Below, piece by piece: positions 1-9,138 of a stretch of 64,000 nucleotides of DNA. Source of the stretch: Acidovorax sp. Leaf78 (lineage in GTDB: Bacteria; Pseudomonadota; Gammaproteobacteria; Burkholderiales; Burkholderiaceae_C); contig NZ_LMLZ01000012.1 in the NCBI RefSeq assembly GCF_001422735.1, forward strand, positions 186,001 through 250,000. The letters run 5' to 3'. How positions within the stretch are numbered: position 1 is the stretch's first letter; each line of letters opens with the position of its first letter. A program made the position numbers and the translations under genes. The notes beneath the pieces were generated by a model, which saw nothing but the letters and a program-made list of their open reading frames with translations, searched no databases and had not been told where the DNA came from.

Positions 1-440
<440 letters not shown>

Positions 441-655
441 GGCGCGGCCTCGGGTGTGCAGGGAAATGAATGAATGGCGGTGGGTGTATTTTCACCTCCA
501 TTCGCCGGGGGGCTGAGAAACCGGCGTGGTCTGGAGCCAGGTGGGGGTGGTTAAGGGGGTGCTCGTGGATCGCAGCGCGGGTTTTGCGCGCGTCTCCCTG
601 TGGGTTGCAACGCGTAAGCACGTCACCGGCCACAAGCCTGCAGCCTCGGGCCCGG

Positions 656-1648
656 TCAGTCCGCCAGAAACCGCGAGTACCGGGCCAGGTCCACATTGCC
701 CCCGCTCACGATCACGCCCACGCGTTCGCCGTGCAGTAGCTTGGCGCCGGTGTCTTCGCCTGAGAAGGCCTGCACGCCCGCAAAGGCCAGCGCGCCGGTG
801 GGCTCCACCGTGATCTTCATGCGGCCGGCAAAGACGCGCAAAGCCTGGATCAACTGCTCGTCGCTCACGGTGATGATGTCTTCGACATGGTCGCGAATGA
901 TGGGGTAGGTCAGCACGCCCAGCGACTGTGTCTGCGCCCCGTCGGCGATGGTTTGCGGGTGGTCAATGGTCACGATGTGCCCTGCGCGCAGCGACTGCTG
1001 GGCGTCGTTGGCCGTGGCAGGCTCGACGCCGATGACCTTGCACTGTGGCGCCAGCGCCTGCGCGGCCAGCAGGCTGCCCGCCAGCAGGCCGCCGCCGCCC
1101 AGGCAGACAAAGAGATAGTCGAGGTCGGGCACCTCCTGCAGCAGCTCCAGCGCGGCAGTGCCCTGGCCCGCGATGACGTGCGGGTGGTCGAATGGCGGCA
1201 CCAGCGTCATGCCGCGCTCGCGCGCGAGCTGGCGGCTGATGGCCTCGCGGTCTTCGGTGTGGCGGTTGTAGGTGACGACCTGGGCGCCGTAGTCGCGCGT
1301 GGCGGCCATTTTGGAGGTGGCGGCGTCTTCGGGCATGACGATGAGGGCGGGCATGTCGAGCAGGCGCGCCGACAGCGCGATGGCCTGCGCGTGGTTGCCG
1401 GCCGAGAAGGTGAGCACGCCGCCCTCGCGCTGCGCATCGGTGAACTGGGCCAGCGCGTTGTACGCGCCGCGGAACTTGAAGGCGCCCGTGCGCTGCAGGT
1501 TCTCGCACTTGAAGAACAGCTTGGCGCCCAGCTGCTCGTCTATGGCAGTGCAGCGCATCACCGGCGTGTGGTGCGCGACGCCTGAGAGCCGCTGCGCGGC
1601 GGCGGCCACGTCGTCGTAGGTGGGCAGGGGCATGCTGTGCTCGGTCAT
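656..1648 (-). CDS. Threonine/serine dehydratase, PLP fold type II, no ACT domain
   Basis: A pyridoxal-phosphate enzyme predicted to deaminate threonine or serine to the 2-oxo acid and ammonia. The 330 residues include the Schiff-base lysine K58 in GAFKFRGAYNAL, the phosphate-binding glycine loop GGGGLLAG, a SAGNHAQA substrate loop and the C-terminal SGGNVD motif. It ends without the ACT regulatory domain of biosynthetic IlvA, so it resembles catabolic threonine dehydratase or serine racemase. The frame stays open upstream to 2074, but that extension is translated from REP-like repeats; MTEHSMPLPTYDD at 1648 matches the family N-terminus. A start at 1633 is possible. Exact substrate is not decided by sequence. 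Confidence 0.88.
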   Translation of the reverse strand: MTEHSMPLPTYDDVAAAAQRLSGVAHHTPVMRCTAIDEQLGAKLFFKCENLQRTGAFKFRGAYNALAQFTDAQREGGVLTFSAGNHAQAIALSARLLDMPALIVMPEDAATSKMAATRDYGAQVVTYNRHTEDREAISRQLARERGMTLVPPFDHPHVIAGQGTAALELLQEVPDLDYLFVCLGGGGLLAGSLLAAQALAPQCKVIGVEPATANDAQQSLRAGHIVTIDHPQTIADGAQTQSLGVLTYPIIRDHVEDIITVSDEQLIQALRVFAGRMKITVEPTGALAFAGVQAFSGEDTGAKLLHGERVGVIVSGGNVDLARYSRFLAD

Positions 1649-1721
1649 GGTGGCGTCCTCGCTGCGGGGCGCGGCCTGCCCCGGGTCGGCACATGATAGC
1701 CGTTGGTGGTGATGTTGGGGG

Positions 1722-1782
1722 TAAAAATGGCTGCTGCCGCTTGGTGGGTGTGCGCTGGCAGCTATGAATTCGATAGTGTTTG
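1722..1782 (-). repeat. Dispersed two-stem palindromic repeat, family 1
   Basis: Read on the minus strand it matches the pattern seen at 6186, 11442, 13119, 26064 and 29366: a short GCTAT...ATAGC-type palindrome, then CTGCCAGCGC, an A/C-rich centre, AAGCGGCAGC and a CCATTTTT end. This copy is degenerate in the first arm (CACTATCGAATTCATAGCTG). It lies about 75 bases upstream of the dehydratase start codon. Confidence 0.7.
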
Positions 1783-1823
1783 GATGGGGGTGGGTGTGGT
1801 TGCGGCGTCGGAGGGTGCGCCCT

Positions 1824-1976
1824 GGCTTCGACAGGCTCAGCCCGAATGGTTTTTTGGGTTTCAGGCACTTGGGTTCGTGGTGCCACGCGAATGCGCGCGG
1901 CTTGACCACCGTTCGCCCTGAGCTTGTCGAAGGGCTGGTATTGCGCTCTGGCTTCGACAAGCTCAGCCCGAACGGG
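1824..1976. repeat. Three REP-like elements in alternating orientation
   Basis: Near-identical 27-base units lie at 1824-1850, 1909-1935 and 1950-1976. The shared core is GGCTTCGACAAGCTCAGCCC. The middle copy is inverted relative to the outer two, so each neighbouring pair can fold into a long stem-loop, as in bacterial REP/BIME clusters. No REP-associated transposase is visible in the window. Confidence 0.85.
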
Positions 1977-2091
1977 TGGGGCAAGCGCTCAGAGGACTTG
2001 AAAGGTCGGGCCTCAGGGGCCGCAAAACTGCCCGGCGCAGCGGCGGCCGCGAACAGCCGCCCGCCAATCACCACCCATCACCCGTCATCCC

Positions 2092-2940
2092 TCACCCCTG
2101 TTCGCTGAACCGTATCAGCGGCGTCAGCGCCGGGAAGTCGCCTGCACGCTTTTGCTTCATGGCCGTGACGGACTCGCGCACGTGTTGGTTGCTCCAGATG
2201 GCGCCTTGCAGCCAGCCCATCTGGCGCAGGCTGTCTTCGACGCTGTGGTCGCGGGCGTAGTTCACGGCCTGCTTGGTGCCCCAAATGGCGACAGGGGGCT
2301 TAGTGGCGATCTCCTGCGCGCACTGCAGTGCGGCGGCGACCATGGCCTCGTGGGTGTCGAACACTCCGTTGACCAGCCCGTGGCCCAGGGCCTTGGCGGC
2401 GCTCAGGCGGCGGCCGGTGTAGGCCAGCTCCTTGACCACGCCCAGCGGGATGAGCTTGGGCAGGCGCTGCAGCGTGCCCACGTCGGCCACCATGCCGATG
2501 TTGATCTCCTGGATGCAGAAGAACGCGTCGGCCGTGGCATAGCGCACGCAGGCCGCCGTGACCATGTCCACCGCGCCCCCGATGCAGCCGCCCTGGATGG
2601 CCATGATGACGGGGATACGCAGGCTCTCGATGCGGCTGAAGGTGGCCTGCATGTCGGTAAGCAGATCGAAGATGGCGGCGCGGCCTTCGGGGCTCTGGTC
2701 GTCCATGGTGATGGCGCCGCCGAAGGTCTCCAGCGCCATGCCCGCGCTGAAGTGCTTGCCGGTGCTGCTGATGACCAGCGCCCGCGCCTCGCCTGATTTG
2801 TTCAGCTGGGCCAGCACCTCATCGAGCTCGCGCCAGAAGGTGGGGTGCATGGTGTTCATGGCCTCGGGGCGGTTCAGCACCAGGTGGGCGACGTGGCTGT
2901 CGATGCTGAGCGAAAAGCAGGTGAAGGGCGGTGTGTTCAT
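2092..2940 (-). CDS. Crotonase-family enzyme, probable delta(3,5)-delta(2,4)-dienoyl-CoA isomerase
   Basis: A 282-residue crotonase-fold protein likely acting in beta-oxidation of unsaturated acyl-CoAs. The oxyanion-hole regions (HFSAGMALE; IQGGCIGGAVDMVTA) are present. The stretch VDMVTAACVRYATADAFF, then QEINIGMVADVGTLQRLP, closely follows the dienoyl-CoA isomerase signature, including the Asp/Glu/Asp positions used by the rat enzyme as I remember it. Plain enoyl-CoA hydratases usually have two Glu there instead. The start at 2940 gives a normal N-terminus. It stands alone; the dehydratase downstream is separated by repeats. An ordinary hydratase remains possible. Confidence 0.8.
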   Translation of the reverse strand: MNTPPFTCFSLSIDSHVAHLVLNRPEAMNTMHPTFWRELDEVLAQLNKSGEARALVISSTGKHFSAGMALETFGGAITMDDQSPEGRAAIFDLLTDMQATFSRIESLRIPVIMAIQGGCIGGAVDMVTAACVRYATADAFFCIQEINIGMVADVGTLQRLPKLIPLGVVKELAYTGRRLSAAKALGHGLVNGVFDTHEAMVAAALQCAQEIATKPPVAIWGTKQAVNYARDHSVEDSLRQMGWLQGAIWSNQHVRESVTAMKQKRAGDFPALTPLIRFSEQG

Positions 2941-3309
2941 GGGCAGGCACTGTAGACCCGGCGGGCGGCGCTGTGTCGTCGCGTGGGTGACTTGGGGGCG
3001 CCTTGGGGATCGAGGCGGGCCTATCGCTTTCCCTATGTGCGCCGGGTGCTATGGATTGCGTAGCAGAGCTGATGCAGAGCCATGACACGGTCGCTGTACC
3101 GGGCTGCCATGCGATTGCTGCGCCGTGGCGCGCCACTGCTGCGCAACTGTCCGCAATCGCAACGGCCGCGTGTTTAGCCTCGGTGGTTTTTCTTTGGTGC
3201 AAGAAAGGCCTTGTGTGAATCGCTTCCAATGCCGCCGTGCGGCGCCCGCCCTCGTCCTGTCCGTTGCACCGATGCAGCGCCTTCGATGCCTTGCTGACGG
3301 AGCAGCCGC
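2941..3309. other. Gene-free divergent intergenic region
   Basis: 369 bases between the divergent isomerase and EamA transporter genes. Short open frames here lack ribosome binding sites or recognisable protein features. Promoters for both genes should lie here, but I could not place a convincing -35/-10 pair. No repeat-family copy was found. Confidence 0.6.
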
Positions 3310-4263
3310 ATGACCACCTGGGTGCTGCTGGGCCTGCTGGCCGGGCTGGTGCTGGGCACCTATGACTTTCTGACCAAGATCGCGCTGCGGGAGACCGGGG
3401 TGCTGGCGGTGGTGGTGGCATCGTCGGTGCTGGGCGCGTGCTTGTGGCTGCCGTTTGTGTGGGTGCCCGGCGGCGGCCTGTGGGCCCAGGCCCTGGCGCC
3501 GCTGGGTCTGCACCCGGCGCCGTTGACTTGGCAGGCCCACGCGCTGCTGCTGCCCAAGTCGTTGATGATGGTGGCGACCTGGGTGCTGTCGTACTACGCG
3601 GTCAAGGCGCTGCCGCTGTCGATATCGGCCGGGGTGCGCGCGTCGGGGCCGGTGTGGACGGCGCTGGGCGCCATCGTGCTGCTGGGCGAGCACCTGAGCG
3701 CGTGGCAGTGGGCGGGGCTGGCGGTGTCCATGCTGTCGTACCTGGCGTTTTCGCTGATCGGGCAGAAGGAGGGCATCCGCTTCAGCCGCGATGGCTGGGT
3801 GCTGTGCATGGTGGCGGCCACGCTGCTGTCGTCGGCCAATGCGCTGTACGACAAGCACATCGTCGCGCAGCTGCGGCTGGACCTGGCGGCGGTGCAGGCC
3901 TGGTCGGCCGTGCAGCGGGGCGTGCTGGCGCTGTGTCTGCTGCCGTGGGTGGTGACGTCTGTGTTGCCGGGGCTGGGCGGACGTGGCTTGCGAGGGCGGT
4001 GGCCGGGTTGGAGTGCGGCGTGGCCCGCTGTCTGGCCGGTGGGGGCGATTGCGGTGGCATACGTGCTGGCCGAGTACATCTACCTGGCCGCGGTGCAGGT
4101 CGAGGGGGCCATGATCTCGGTGATCTCGGTGCTGCGGCGGACCAACCTGGTCATGGTGTTCGGCCTGAGCGCCTGGCTGCTGCAGGAGCGCTTCATCCGC
4201 CACAAGACCGTGGCGATGGCGGGTGTGCTGGCGGGCATCGTGTTGATGGTAAAGACGGGGTGA
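3310..4263 (+). CDS. EamA/DMT-family transporter
   Basis: A 317-residue integral membrane protein with about ten hydrophobic helices in two EamA-type halves, the layout of drug/metabolite transporters. The halves meet near residue 155, after the SLIGQKEG loop. Typical EamA features include the helix ending in GAIVLLGEHLSAWQWAGL in the first half and WLLQERFIRHKTVAMAGVL in the second. The start ATG at 3310 is the only good one before the first helix. It converges on the LysR gene at 4327. The substrate is unknown; DMT members export metabolites or take up small solutes. Confidence 0.85.
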   Translation: MTTWVLLGLLAGLVLGTYDFLTKIALRETGVLAVVVASSVLGACLWLPFVWVPGGGLWAQALAPLGLHPAPLTWQAHALLLPKSLMMVATWVLSYYAVKALPLSISAGVRASGPVWTALGAIVLLGEHLSAWQWAGLAVSMLSYLAFSLIGQKEGIRFSRDGWVLCMVAATLLSSANALYDKHIVAQLRLDLAAVQAWSAVQRGVLALCLLPWVVTSVLPGLGGRGLRGRWPGWSAAWPAVWPVGAIAVAYVLAEYIYLAAVQVEGAMISVISVLRRTNLVMVFGLSAWLLQERFIRHKTVAMAGVLAGIVLMVKTG

Positions 4264-4326
4264 CACCTGGGCAGCTGGCCCGCGTATTCCCCTTTCTGCG
4301 GCACAGGTGGCCGGCGTTGGCCGGCG

Positions 4327-5217
4327 CTATGGCGCCGCGTTGCCCTGACGTGCCAATTGCCGGATCCAGTCCATCACGGCCTGGCCGCGCGGGGTGATGA
4401 CGGTGCGCTCGGACGCGAGCAGGTAGTACGACTGCTCGGCGGGCAGCGCCACGTCCGACAGCCGCACCAGCGCGCCGGACGCCAGCAGGTCGTGCACCAG
4501 CGACTGCCGCGCCAGCGCAATGCCCTGTTCGGCCAGGGCCGCGTCGATGAGCAGCGCGGTGTCGGTGAAGGTCATGGCGTGCTGCGCCGCCGCCAGGCGA
4601 ATGCCTGCCTGTGCCAGCCACGGCTGCCAGGGTTGCCGGGTGTGGGTGAGCAGCGTGCCCCTGCGCAGCGCGCGCTCGCTGGCCGGGACGTCCAGCCGCT
4701 GCAGGTAGCCCGGCGCCGCCACCGGGAACCACACGTCGTCCAGCAGCTTTTCGCAGTGGTAAGCGTGCGGCCGGCTGCGGGCGAAGCGGATGGCGATGTC
4801 GGCGTCGCCCTGGTCCACGTCGGCGAGGTCGGTGCTGGTCTGGATCTCGATGCCGGGCGCCTGCCCGGTGGCCTGCAACTGCGCGAGCGCCGGCACCAGC
4901 CGCAGCCGCGCGAACGAGGGCAGGGCGCTGATGCGCACCACGCTGCGCTGCTGGTGTGCATAGCCGGCAAACGTGTCCTGCAGGGCCTGCAGCGCGGCCT
5001 TGGTCTGCTGGTGCAGGTGCAGGCCCTCGGGCGTGGGCGCCACCGACCGGGTGCTGCGGGTGAACAAGGGCACGCCCAGCGTCTTTTCCAGCTCGCGCAC
5101 GCGGTGGCTCACGGTGCTGGCCGACAGGCTGAGCGCGTCGGCCGCTTTTTGAAAGCTGCGCCACTGCATCACCGCGTCGAAGGCGGCGATGAGGGGCAGC
5201 GGCGGGATGGAGTGCAT
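4327..5217 (-). CDS. LysR-type transcriptional regulator (GcvA-like)
   Basis: A 296-residue LysR regulator. The N-terminal winged helix-turn-helix (about residues 5-65; SFQKAADALSLSASTVSHRV) is followed by the periplasmic-binding-like effector domain (about 90-290). The PLPLIAAFDAVMQWRSFQKAA start resembles the GcvA subgroup. MHSIPPLPL at 5217 is preferred; upstream codons in the same frame are Ala/Thr-rich low-complexity and overlap the neighbouring gene. It converges with the EamA gene and lies 28 bases downstream of the 5246-6088 gene. Target genes cannot be read from sequence. Confidence 0.88.
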   Translation of the reverse strand: MHSIPPLPLIAAFDAVMQWRSFQKAADALSLSASTVSHRVRELEKTLGVPLFTRSTRSVAPTPEGLHLHQQTKAALQALQDTFAGYAHQQRSVVRISALPSFARLRLVPALAQLQATGQAPGIEIQTSTDLADVDQGDADIAIRFARSRPHAYHCEKLLDDVWFPVAAPGYLQRLDVPASERALRRGTLLTHTRQPWQPWLAQAGIRLAAAQHAMTFTDTALLIDAALAEQGIALARQSLVHDLLASGALVRLSDVALPAEQSYYLLASERTVITPRGQAVMDWIRQLARQGNAAP

Positions 5218-5245
5218 GGGGGCGAGGTTACCTGCGCGCGCCGCG

Positions 5246-6088
5246 TCAGTCGCCGCCGCCGCCTCCGCAGCCACCGCCGCAACTGCCCCCGTCGCCACCT
5301 GCGTCGCCGCTGCTCCCGTCACTGCTGCTGCTGGAGTGGGAGCTGGAGCTTTCTGCCCCGCCGAAGTCGCCCGAGCTGCCGCTGTAGCTGTGATCGGCAA
5401 AGTGGGTGCCGCAGTAGGTACCGCCGGCGTCGCCCCCGGCATCGCTTTTGCGGATGATGTCGCTGCAGTCGGGCACGTAGGTAAAGCCGCCGGCAATCGC
5501 GAGCTTGGCGTCCAGCGCGAACAGCAGCGGCAGGCGCGAGGGGTATTTGGGGTGGATGCCCTCGTCCTTGCACGCCCAGTACCAGGCGCGGCGCAGGCCG
5601 TCGTTGTTCTTGGCCCGGGCGCCCAGGGCCTCGGCGGGGGTGTGGTGCAAAAAGAAGCCCAGCGCGCGCTCGCACCAGGTCTTGTAGGCCTGGGTGTGCA
5701 GGATGAACTCGTGCCACATGGCGTCCACCGCCTTGGACGGCATGGCGACGAACTGCTTTCTGCTGCGCATGCAGGCCATGAAGAACTGGCGCAGCCCGCG
5801 CTCGACCAGTTCGCAGTCCTTTTGGTTGAGGTGGGGATACGCCTCGCGCAGCTTGCGCTTCAAGAACTGGGGCAGGGCGGCTTCGCGCACATAGCGCTCG
5901 CGCACCACGTTGGTCCACTGGATGACGATGGCTGTCAGTACCACGGTGGCGATCACATACACCGCCCACGTCCAGCGCATGCGCCACAGCCCGGCGAACA
6001 TGCCCACAAAGACCAGCACCCAGATACCGCTGGCCAGCAGCACCGTGCGGGGCCCCCAGCGCACGAGCAGGTTGTCGATGCGTCCCAT
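5246..6088 (-). CDS. Unknown membrane protein with glycine-rich-domain-like core and Ser/Cys/Gly tail
   Basis: 280 residues with no assigned function. Two transmembrane helices come first (about residues 10-32 and 37-58). A soluble region follows, containing a VDAMWHEFILHT motif reminiscent of glycine-rich-domain-containing (GRDP-like) proteins. The C-terminus is low complexity: a serine run, then DGGSCGGGCGGGGGD. Similar Cys/Gly tails end several uncharacterised bacterial membrane proteins. The start at 6088 has an AGGAGG box at 6099-6094 with five bases of spacing; the in-frame ATG at 6124 has none. The domain link is from memory and tentative. Confidence 0.75.
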   Translation of the reverse strand: MGRIDNLLVRWGPRTVLLASGIWVLVFVGMFAGLWRMRWTWAVYVIATVVLTAIVIQWTNVVRERYVREAALPQFLKRKLREAYPHLNQKDCELVERGLRQFFMACMRSRKQFVAMPSKAVDAMWHEFILHTQAYKTWCERALGFFLHHTPAEALGARAKNNDGLRRAWYWACKDEGIHPKYPSRLPLLFALDAKLAIAGGFTYVPDCSDIIRKSDAGGDAGGTYCGTHFADHSYSGSSGDFGGAESSSSHSSSSSDGSSGDAGGDGGSCGGGCGGGGGD

Positions 6089-6185
6089 CCCATCCTCCTG
6101 TTGTGTGTTGTTTTGTGCGCGCATGGTGCCATGCCTGCACGCACGCCGGGAGAAGAATTTGGGGGGGTGTGGCGAGGATGTTGAA

Positions 6186-6236
6186 TGCTATTGAATTGAT
6201 AGCTTCTGGCGCTTGTTGGATAAGCGGTAGAGGCCT
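6186..6236 (+). repeat. Dispersed two-stem palindromic repeat, family 1
   Basis: A clear copy: TGCTATTGAATTGATAGC forms the first stem, followed by CTGGCGCTTGTTGGATAAGC and GGTAGAGGCC. It aligns base for base with the copies at 13119 and 26064. Confidence 0.85.
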
Positions 6237-6311
6237 CTGCAGTGCACTATCTTCACCCCTGATGTGCCCCCGGCGAGATCCCTTTGTCCAAGACCGTCAT
6301 GACTGGCGCGC

Positions 6312-6415
6312 CCCAGGCCAGTGCACCCGTGGACCTGGCTTCGCCAGGCCACCGGGGTGCGTCCCCCTCCCGCGCAGCGAGAGAGGGGGGAAGGCGAGCA
6401 GCGCCTCAGGGGGTG
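6312..6415 (-). repeat. Stop-codon-anchored repeat, family 2
   Basis: Read on the minus strand, CACCCCCTGAGGCGCTGC starts directly after the TGA of the ATPase gene. It continues through a CCCCCTCTCTCGCTGCGCGG segment and GGTGGCCTGGCGAAGCCAG to CCACGGGTGCACTGG. It contains a CTGGC/GCCAG hairpin. The same order is seen at 8914 and 31085. Confidence 0.85.
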
Positions 6416-7954
6416 TCACCTCTTCTTGCTGCCGAAGATCCCGCCCAATACGCCGCGCAGAATCTCCTTGCCGACACTGGTCCCCACCGTGCGCACGGCC
6501 GACTTGGCCATGGTCTGCACCAGGCCGTCCTTGCGCCCGCCGCGCGGGCCGGTGGTGCCAAAGAGCAGGTCGTTGAGAAAGCTGCCTTCCTGCGGCTGGG
6601 CTCCCCCGCCCGCCGTGCCCACCGGGGTGCCGCCGCTTGTGCGTACTGCAGACGTACCGGCCGGCGCGTCGGGGGCACTTTCGGCCCGGCCCTTGAGCTT
6701 TTCATACGCTGACTCTCGGTCCACCGTGGTCTCGTACACGCCGGCCACCAGCGAGCTGGCCATCAGCGCCTGCCGCTGCTGCGGTGTGATGGGGCCGAGC
6801 TGGCTGCCCGGGGGCAGCACGAACACGCGCTCGGTCACGCTGGGGCGGCCTTTGGCGTCCAGAAAACTCACCAGCGCCTCGCCCACGGCCAGCTCGGTGA
6901 TGGCGGTCTCGATATCGAGGCCCGGCTTTTGCCGCATGGTGGTGGCCGTGGCTTTGACGGCCTTCTGGTCGCGGGGGGTGAAGGCGCGCAGCGCGTGCTG
7001 CACGCGGTTGCCCAGCTGGGCCAGCACGCTGTCGGGGATGTCGAGCGGGTTCTGTGTGACGAAGTACACGCCCACGCCCTTGGAGCGCACCAGGCGCACC
7101 ACCAGCTCGATCCGCTCGATGAGCACCTTGGGCGCCTCGTTGAACAACAGGTGGGCCTCGTCGAAGAAGAACACCAGCTTGGGCTGGTCGGGGTCGCCGA
7201 TCTCGGGCAGTTGCTCGAACAGTTCGGACAGCATCCACAGCAGGAAGGTGGCGTACAGGCGCGGCGAATTCATGAGCTTGTCGGCCGCCAGGATGTTCAC
7301 GACACCGTGACCATCGACGGTCTGCATGAAGTCCTGGATGTTGAGCATGGGCTCGCCGAAGAACGCGCTGCCGCCCTGCTGCTCGATCTGCAGCAGCCCG
7401 CGCTGGATGGCGCCCACGCTGGCGGCGCTCACGTTGCCGTATTCGGTGGTGAACTCCTTGGCGTTGTCGCCCACGAAGGTCAGCATCGCGCGCAGGTCTT
7501 TCAGGTCCAGCAGCAGCATGCCGCTGTCGTCGGCGATCTTGAACACCATGTTCAGCACGCCCAGCTGCGTCTCGTTCAGGTTTAGCATGCGGCCCAGCAG
7601 CAGCGGGCCCATGTCGGACACCGTGGCGCGCACCGGGTGGCCCTGCTGGCCGAACACGTCCCACAGCGTGGTGGGGCAGGCCAGGGGTGTGGGGAGCTCA
7701 AGACCACGCTCTTTCAGCACGGCCGCCAGCTTGTCGCCGATCTTGCCGGGCTGGCTGGCGCCGGTCAGGTCGCCCTTTACGTCGGCCATGAACACCGGCA
7801 CGCCGATGCGCGAGAAGTTTTCGGCCAGCGTCTGCAGCGTCACCGTCTTGCCGGTGCCCGTCGCACCGGTGATCAGCCCGTGGCGGTTGGCCAGGCTCGG
7901 CAGCAGGTGGCATTCGATGGTGTCGTGCTTGGCGATCAGAAGGGGTTCGGCCAT
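6416..7954 (-). CDS. yjgR: HerA-like ATPase, DUF853 family
   Basis: A 512-residue cytoplasmic P-loop ATPase related to HerA/FtsK helicases. Walker A is GATGTGKT near residues 30-37, and Walker B with its acidic residues is [13 protein letters not shown] near the middle. [30 protein letters not shown] matches the sensor region of this family in separated segments. Length matches E. coli YjgR (about 500). The cellular role is not established; family members bind ATP and possibly DNA. The C-terminal 90 residues include a Gly/Pro/Ala-rich stretch before a basic end (GSKKR). Start 7954 gives the [10 protein letters not shown] family N-terminus. It is divergent from yebC. Confidence 0.9.
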   Translation of the reverse strand: MAEPLLIAKHDTIECHLLPSLANRHGLITGATGTGKTVTLQTLAENFSRIGVPVFMADVKGDLTGASQPGKIGDKLAAVLKERGLELPTPLACPTTLWDVFGQQGHPVRATVSDMGPLLLGRMLNLNETQLGVLNMVFKIADDSGMLLLDLKDLRAMLTFVGDNAKEFTTEYGNVSAASVGAIQRGLLQIEQQGGSAFFGEPMLNIQDFMQTVDGHGVVNILAADKLMNSPRLYATFLLWMLSELFEQLPEIGDPDQPKLVFFFDEAHLLFNEAPKVLIERIELVVRLVRSKGVGVYFVTQNPLDIPDSVLAQLGNRVQHALRAFTPRDQKAVKATATTMRQKPGLDIETAITELAVGEALVSFLDAKGRPSVTERVFVLPPGSQLGPITPQQRQALMASSLVAGVYETTVDRESAYEKLKGRAESAPDAPAGTSAVRTSGGTPVGTAGGGAQPQEGSFLNDLLFGTTGPRGGRKDGLVQTMAKSAVRTVGTSVGKEILRGVLGGIFGSKKR

Positions 7955-8044
7955 TTCGGGTTTCCTCGGGGAGCGGGGTCGGCAAAAAGTAAAATCGGCA
8001 GATGACTTGTTCGGGCAGGGCGCTACAGAGACAAAACAGGTGGA

Positions 8045-8070
8045 TTTGGCGCCGCCTGAGGGGCGCCAAA
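8045..8070. promoter_or_regulatory. Perfect 9-bp inverted repeat upstream of yebC
   Basis: TTTGGCGCC (8045-8053) and GGCGCCAAA (8062-8070) are exact inverted copies with an eight-base gap, in the shared upstream region of yjgR and yebC. No T-run follows, so a terminator is unlikely; an operator or mRNA leader hairpin is possible. Confidence 0.45.
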
Positions 8071-8192
8071 CCCGGCCTCTGCAGGCGCTGGCGGCGGGGC
8101 TTGCACTGCCGCCGTGGCGCGAAAGACACGGTTTGCCGCTGCACCGGGCCCAACAAGCATGGCTAGATTAAATCAATACAAAAGGACTTCTC

Positions 8193-8912
8193 GTGGCAGG
8201 ACACAGCAAATGGGCGAATATCCAGCACCGCAAGGGGCGGCAGGATGAAAAACGCGGCAAGATCTGGACCCGCATCATTCGCGAAATCACCGTGGCTGCC
8301 CGTTCCGGCGGCGGCGATTTGTCTGCCAACCCCCGCCTGCGCCTGGCGGTGGACAAGGCCAAGGGGGCGAACATGCCCGCCGACCGCATCAAATACAACA
8401 TCGACAAGGCCACCGGCAATGCCGAAGGCCTGACGTACGAGGAAATCCGCTACGAGGGCTACGGTATCGGCGGCGTCGCCATCATGATCGACACCATGAC
8501 CGACAACCGTGTGCGCACCGTGGCCGAAGTGCGCCACGCCTTCAGCAAGCACGGCGGCAGCATGGGCACCGAAGGCTCGGTGGTGTTCCAGTTCAAGCAC
8601 TGCGGCCAGCTGATCTTTGCGCCGGGCACGAACGAGGACCAAGTCATGGAAGTGGCGCTGGAGGCCGGTGCCGACGATGTGGTGACCGGCGAGGACGGCG
8701 CCGTCGAAGTGCTGACCAGCCCTGCCGACTTCGAAGCCGTCAAGGATGCGCTGCAGGCCGCTGGCCTCACGCCCGAGTTGGCCGAGGTGACGATGCGGGC
8801 TGAAAACACCATCGAGCTGACCGGCGACGACGCCGTGCGCATGCAAAAACTGCTGGACGTGCTGGAAGATCTGGACGACGCTCAAGAGGTCTATCACAAC
8901 GCGGCACTGTGA
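8193..8912 (+). CDS. yebC: YebC/PmpR-family protein
   Basis: 239 residues matching the YebC family throughout: N-terminal [20 protein letters not shown], then [16 protein letters not shown] and the [12 protein letters not shown] region. Members have been described as DNA-binding transcriptional regulators and, more recently, as ribosome-associated factors that relieve stalling at proline-rich sequences. The start is a GTG at 8193; the box AAAGGA ends seven bases before it and no ATG fits the conserved N-terminus. A family 2 repeat begins two bases after the stop. purD follows in the same direction after 226 bases. Confidence 0.96.
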   Translation: MAGHSKWANIQHRKGRQDEKRGKIWTRIIREITVAARSGGGDLSANPRLRLAVDKAKGANMPADRIKYNIDKATGNAEGLTYEEIRYEGYGIGGVAIMIDTMTDNRVRTVAEVRHAFSKHGGSMGTEGSVVFQFKHCGQLIFAPGTNEDQVMEVALEAGADDVVTGEDGAVEVLTSPADFEAVKDALQAAGLTPELAEVTMRAENTIELTGDDAVRMQKLLDVLEDLDDAQEVYHNAAL

Positions 8913-8913
8913 A

Positions 8914-9010
8914 GCTCCCCCTGAGCGGCTGCGCCGCTTCCCCCTCTCTCGCTGCGCGGGAGGGGGACGCACCCGGTGGCCTGGCGGAGCCAGTTCCACG
9001 GGTGCCCTGG
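8914..9010 (+). repeat. Stop-codon-anchored repeat, family 2
   Basis: Starts right after the yebC TGA as AGCTCCCCCTGAG, with a GCGGC/GCCGC hairpin, a CCCCTCTCTCGCTGCGCGGG segment, then GGTGGCCTGGCGGAGCCAG and TTCCACGGGTG. Same element order and same orientation to its gene as the copies at 6312 and 31085. Confidence 0.87.
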
Positions 9011-9138
9011 TGATGGGGCCGCGCCGGTTGCTGGAGCCCATGGTCCGGCGCAAAGAATTTTGAATAACTGCGATTGAGATGTTTTTCCCCGAACCCTGTC
9101 CGTGGCCCAGCGCTGCGCCAGAGGTTCACAAAGGTTCT

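Larger units (their letters stand above)
1649..2091. other. Gene-free interval filled with interspersed repeats
   Basis: This 443-base gap between the dehydratase start and the isomerase stop codes for nothing convincing. It holds one dispersed two-stem palindrome (1722-1782) and three REP-like units (1824-1976). The open frame across it comes from the repeats and high GC. Confidence 0.7.
6089..6415. other. Intergenic region made mostly of two repeat families
   Basis: 327 bases between the 5246-6088 gene start and the ATPase stop. It contains a family 1 palindrome (6186-6236) and a family 2 stop-codon-anchored repeat (6312-6415). The roughly 95 bases upstream of 6088 are the probable promoter region of the membrane-protein gene. 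No extra gene is visible. Confidence 0.7.

Noticed and set aside
1649-2074. N-terminal extension of the PLP dehydratase
   Set aside because: It translates REP-like repeats and a family 1 repeat; the family N-terminus begins at 1648.
8045-8070. Terminator upstream of yebC
   Set aside because: The stem is perfect but there is no T-run on either strand and no gene ends there; kept only as a possible operator.
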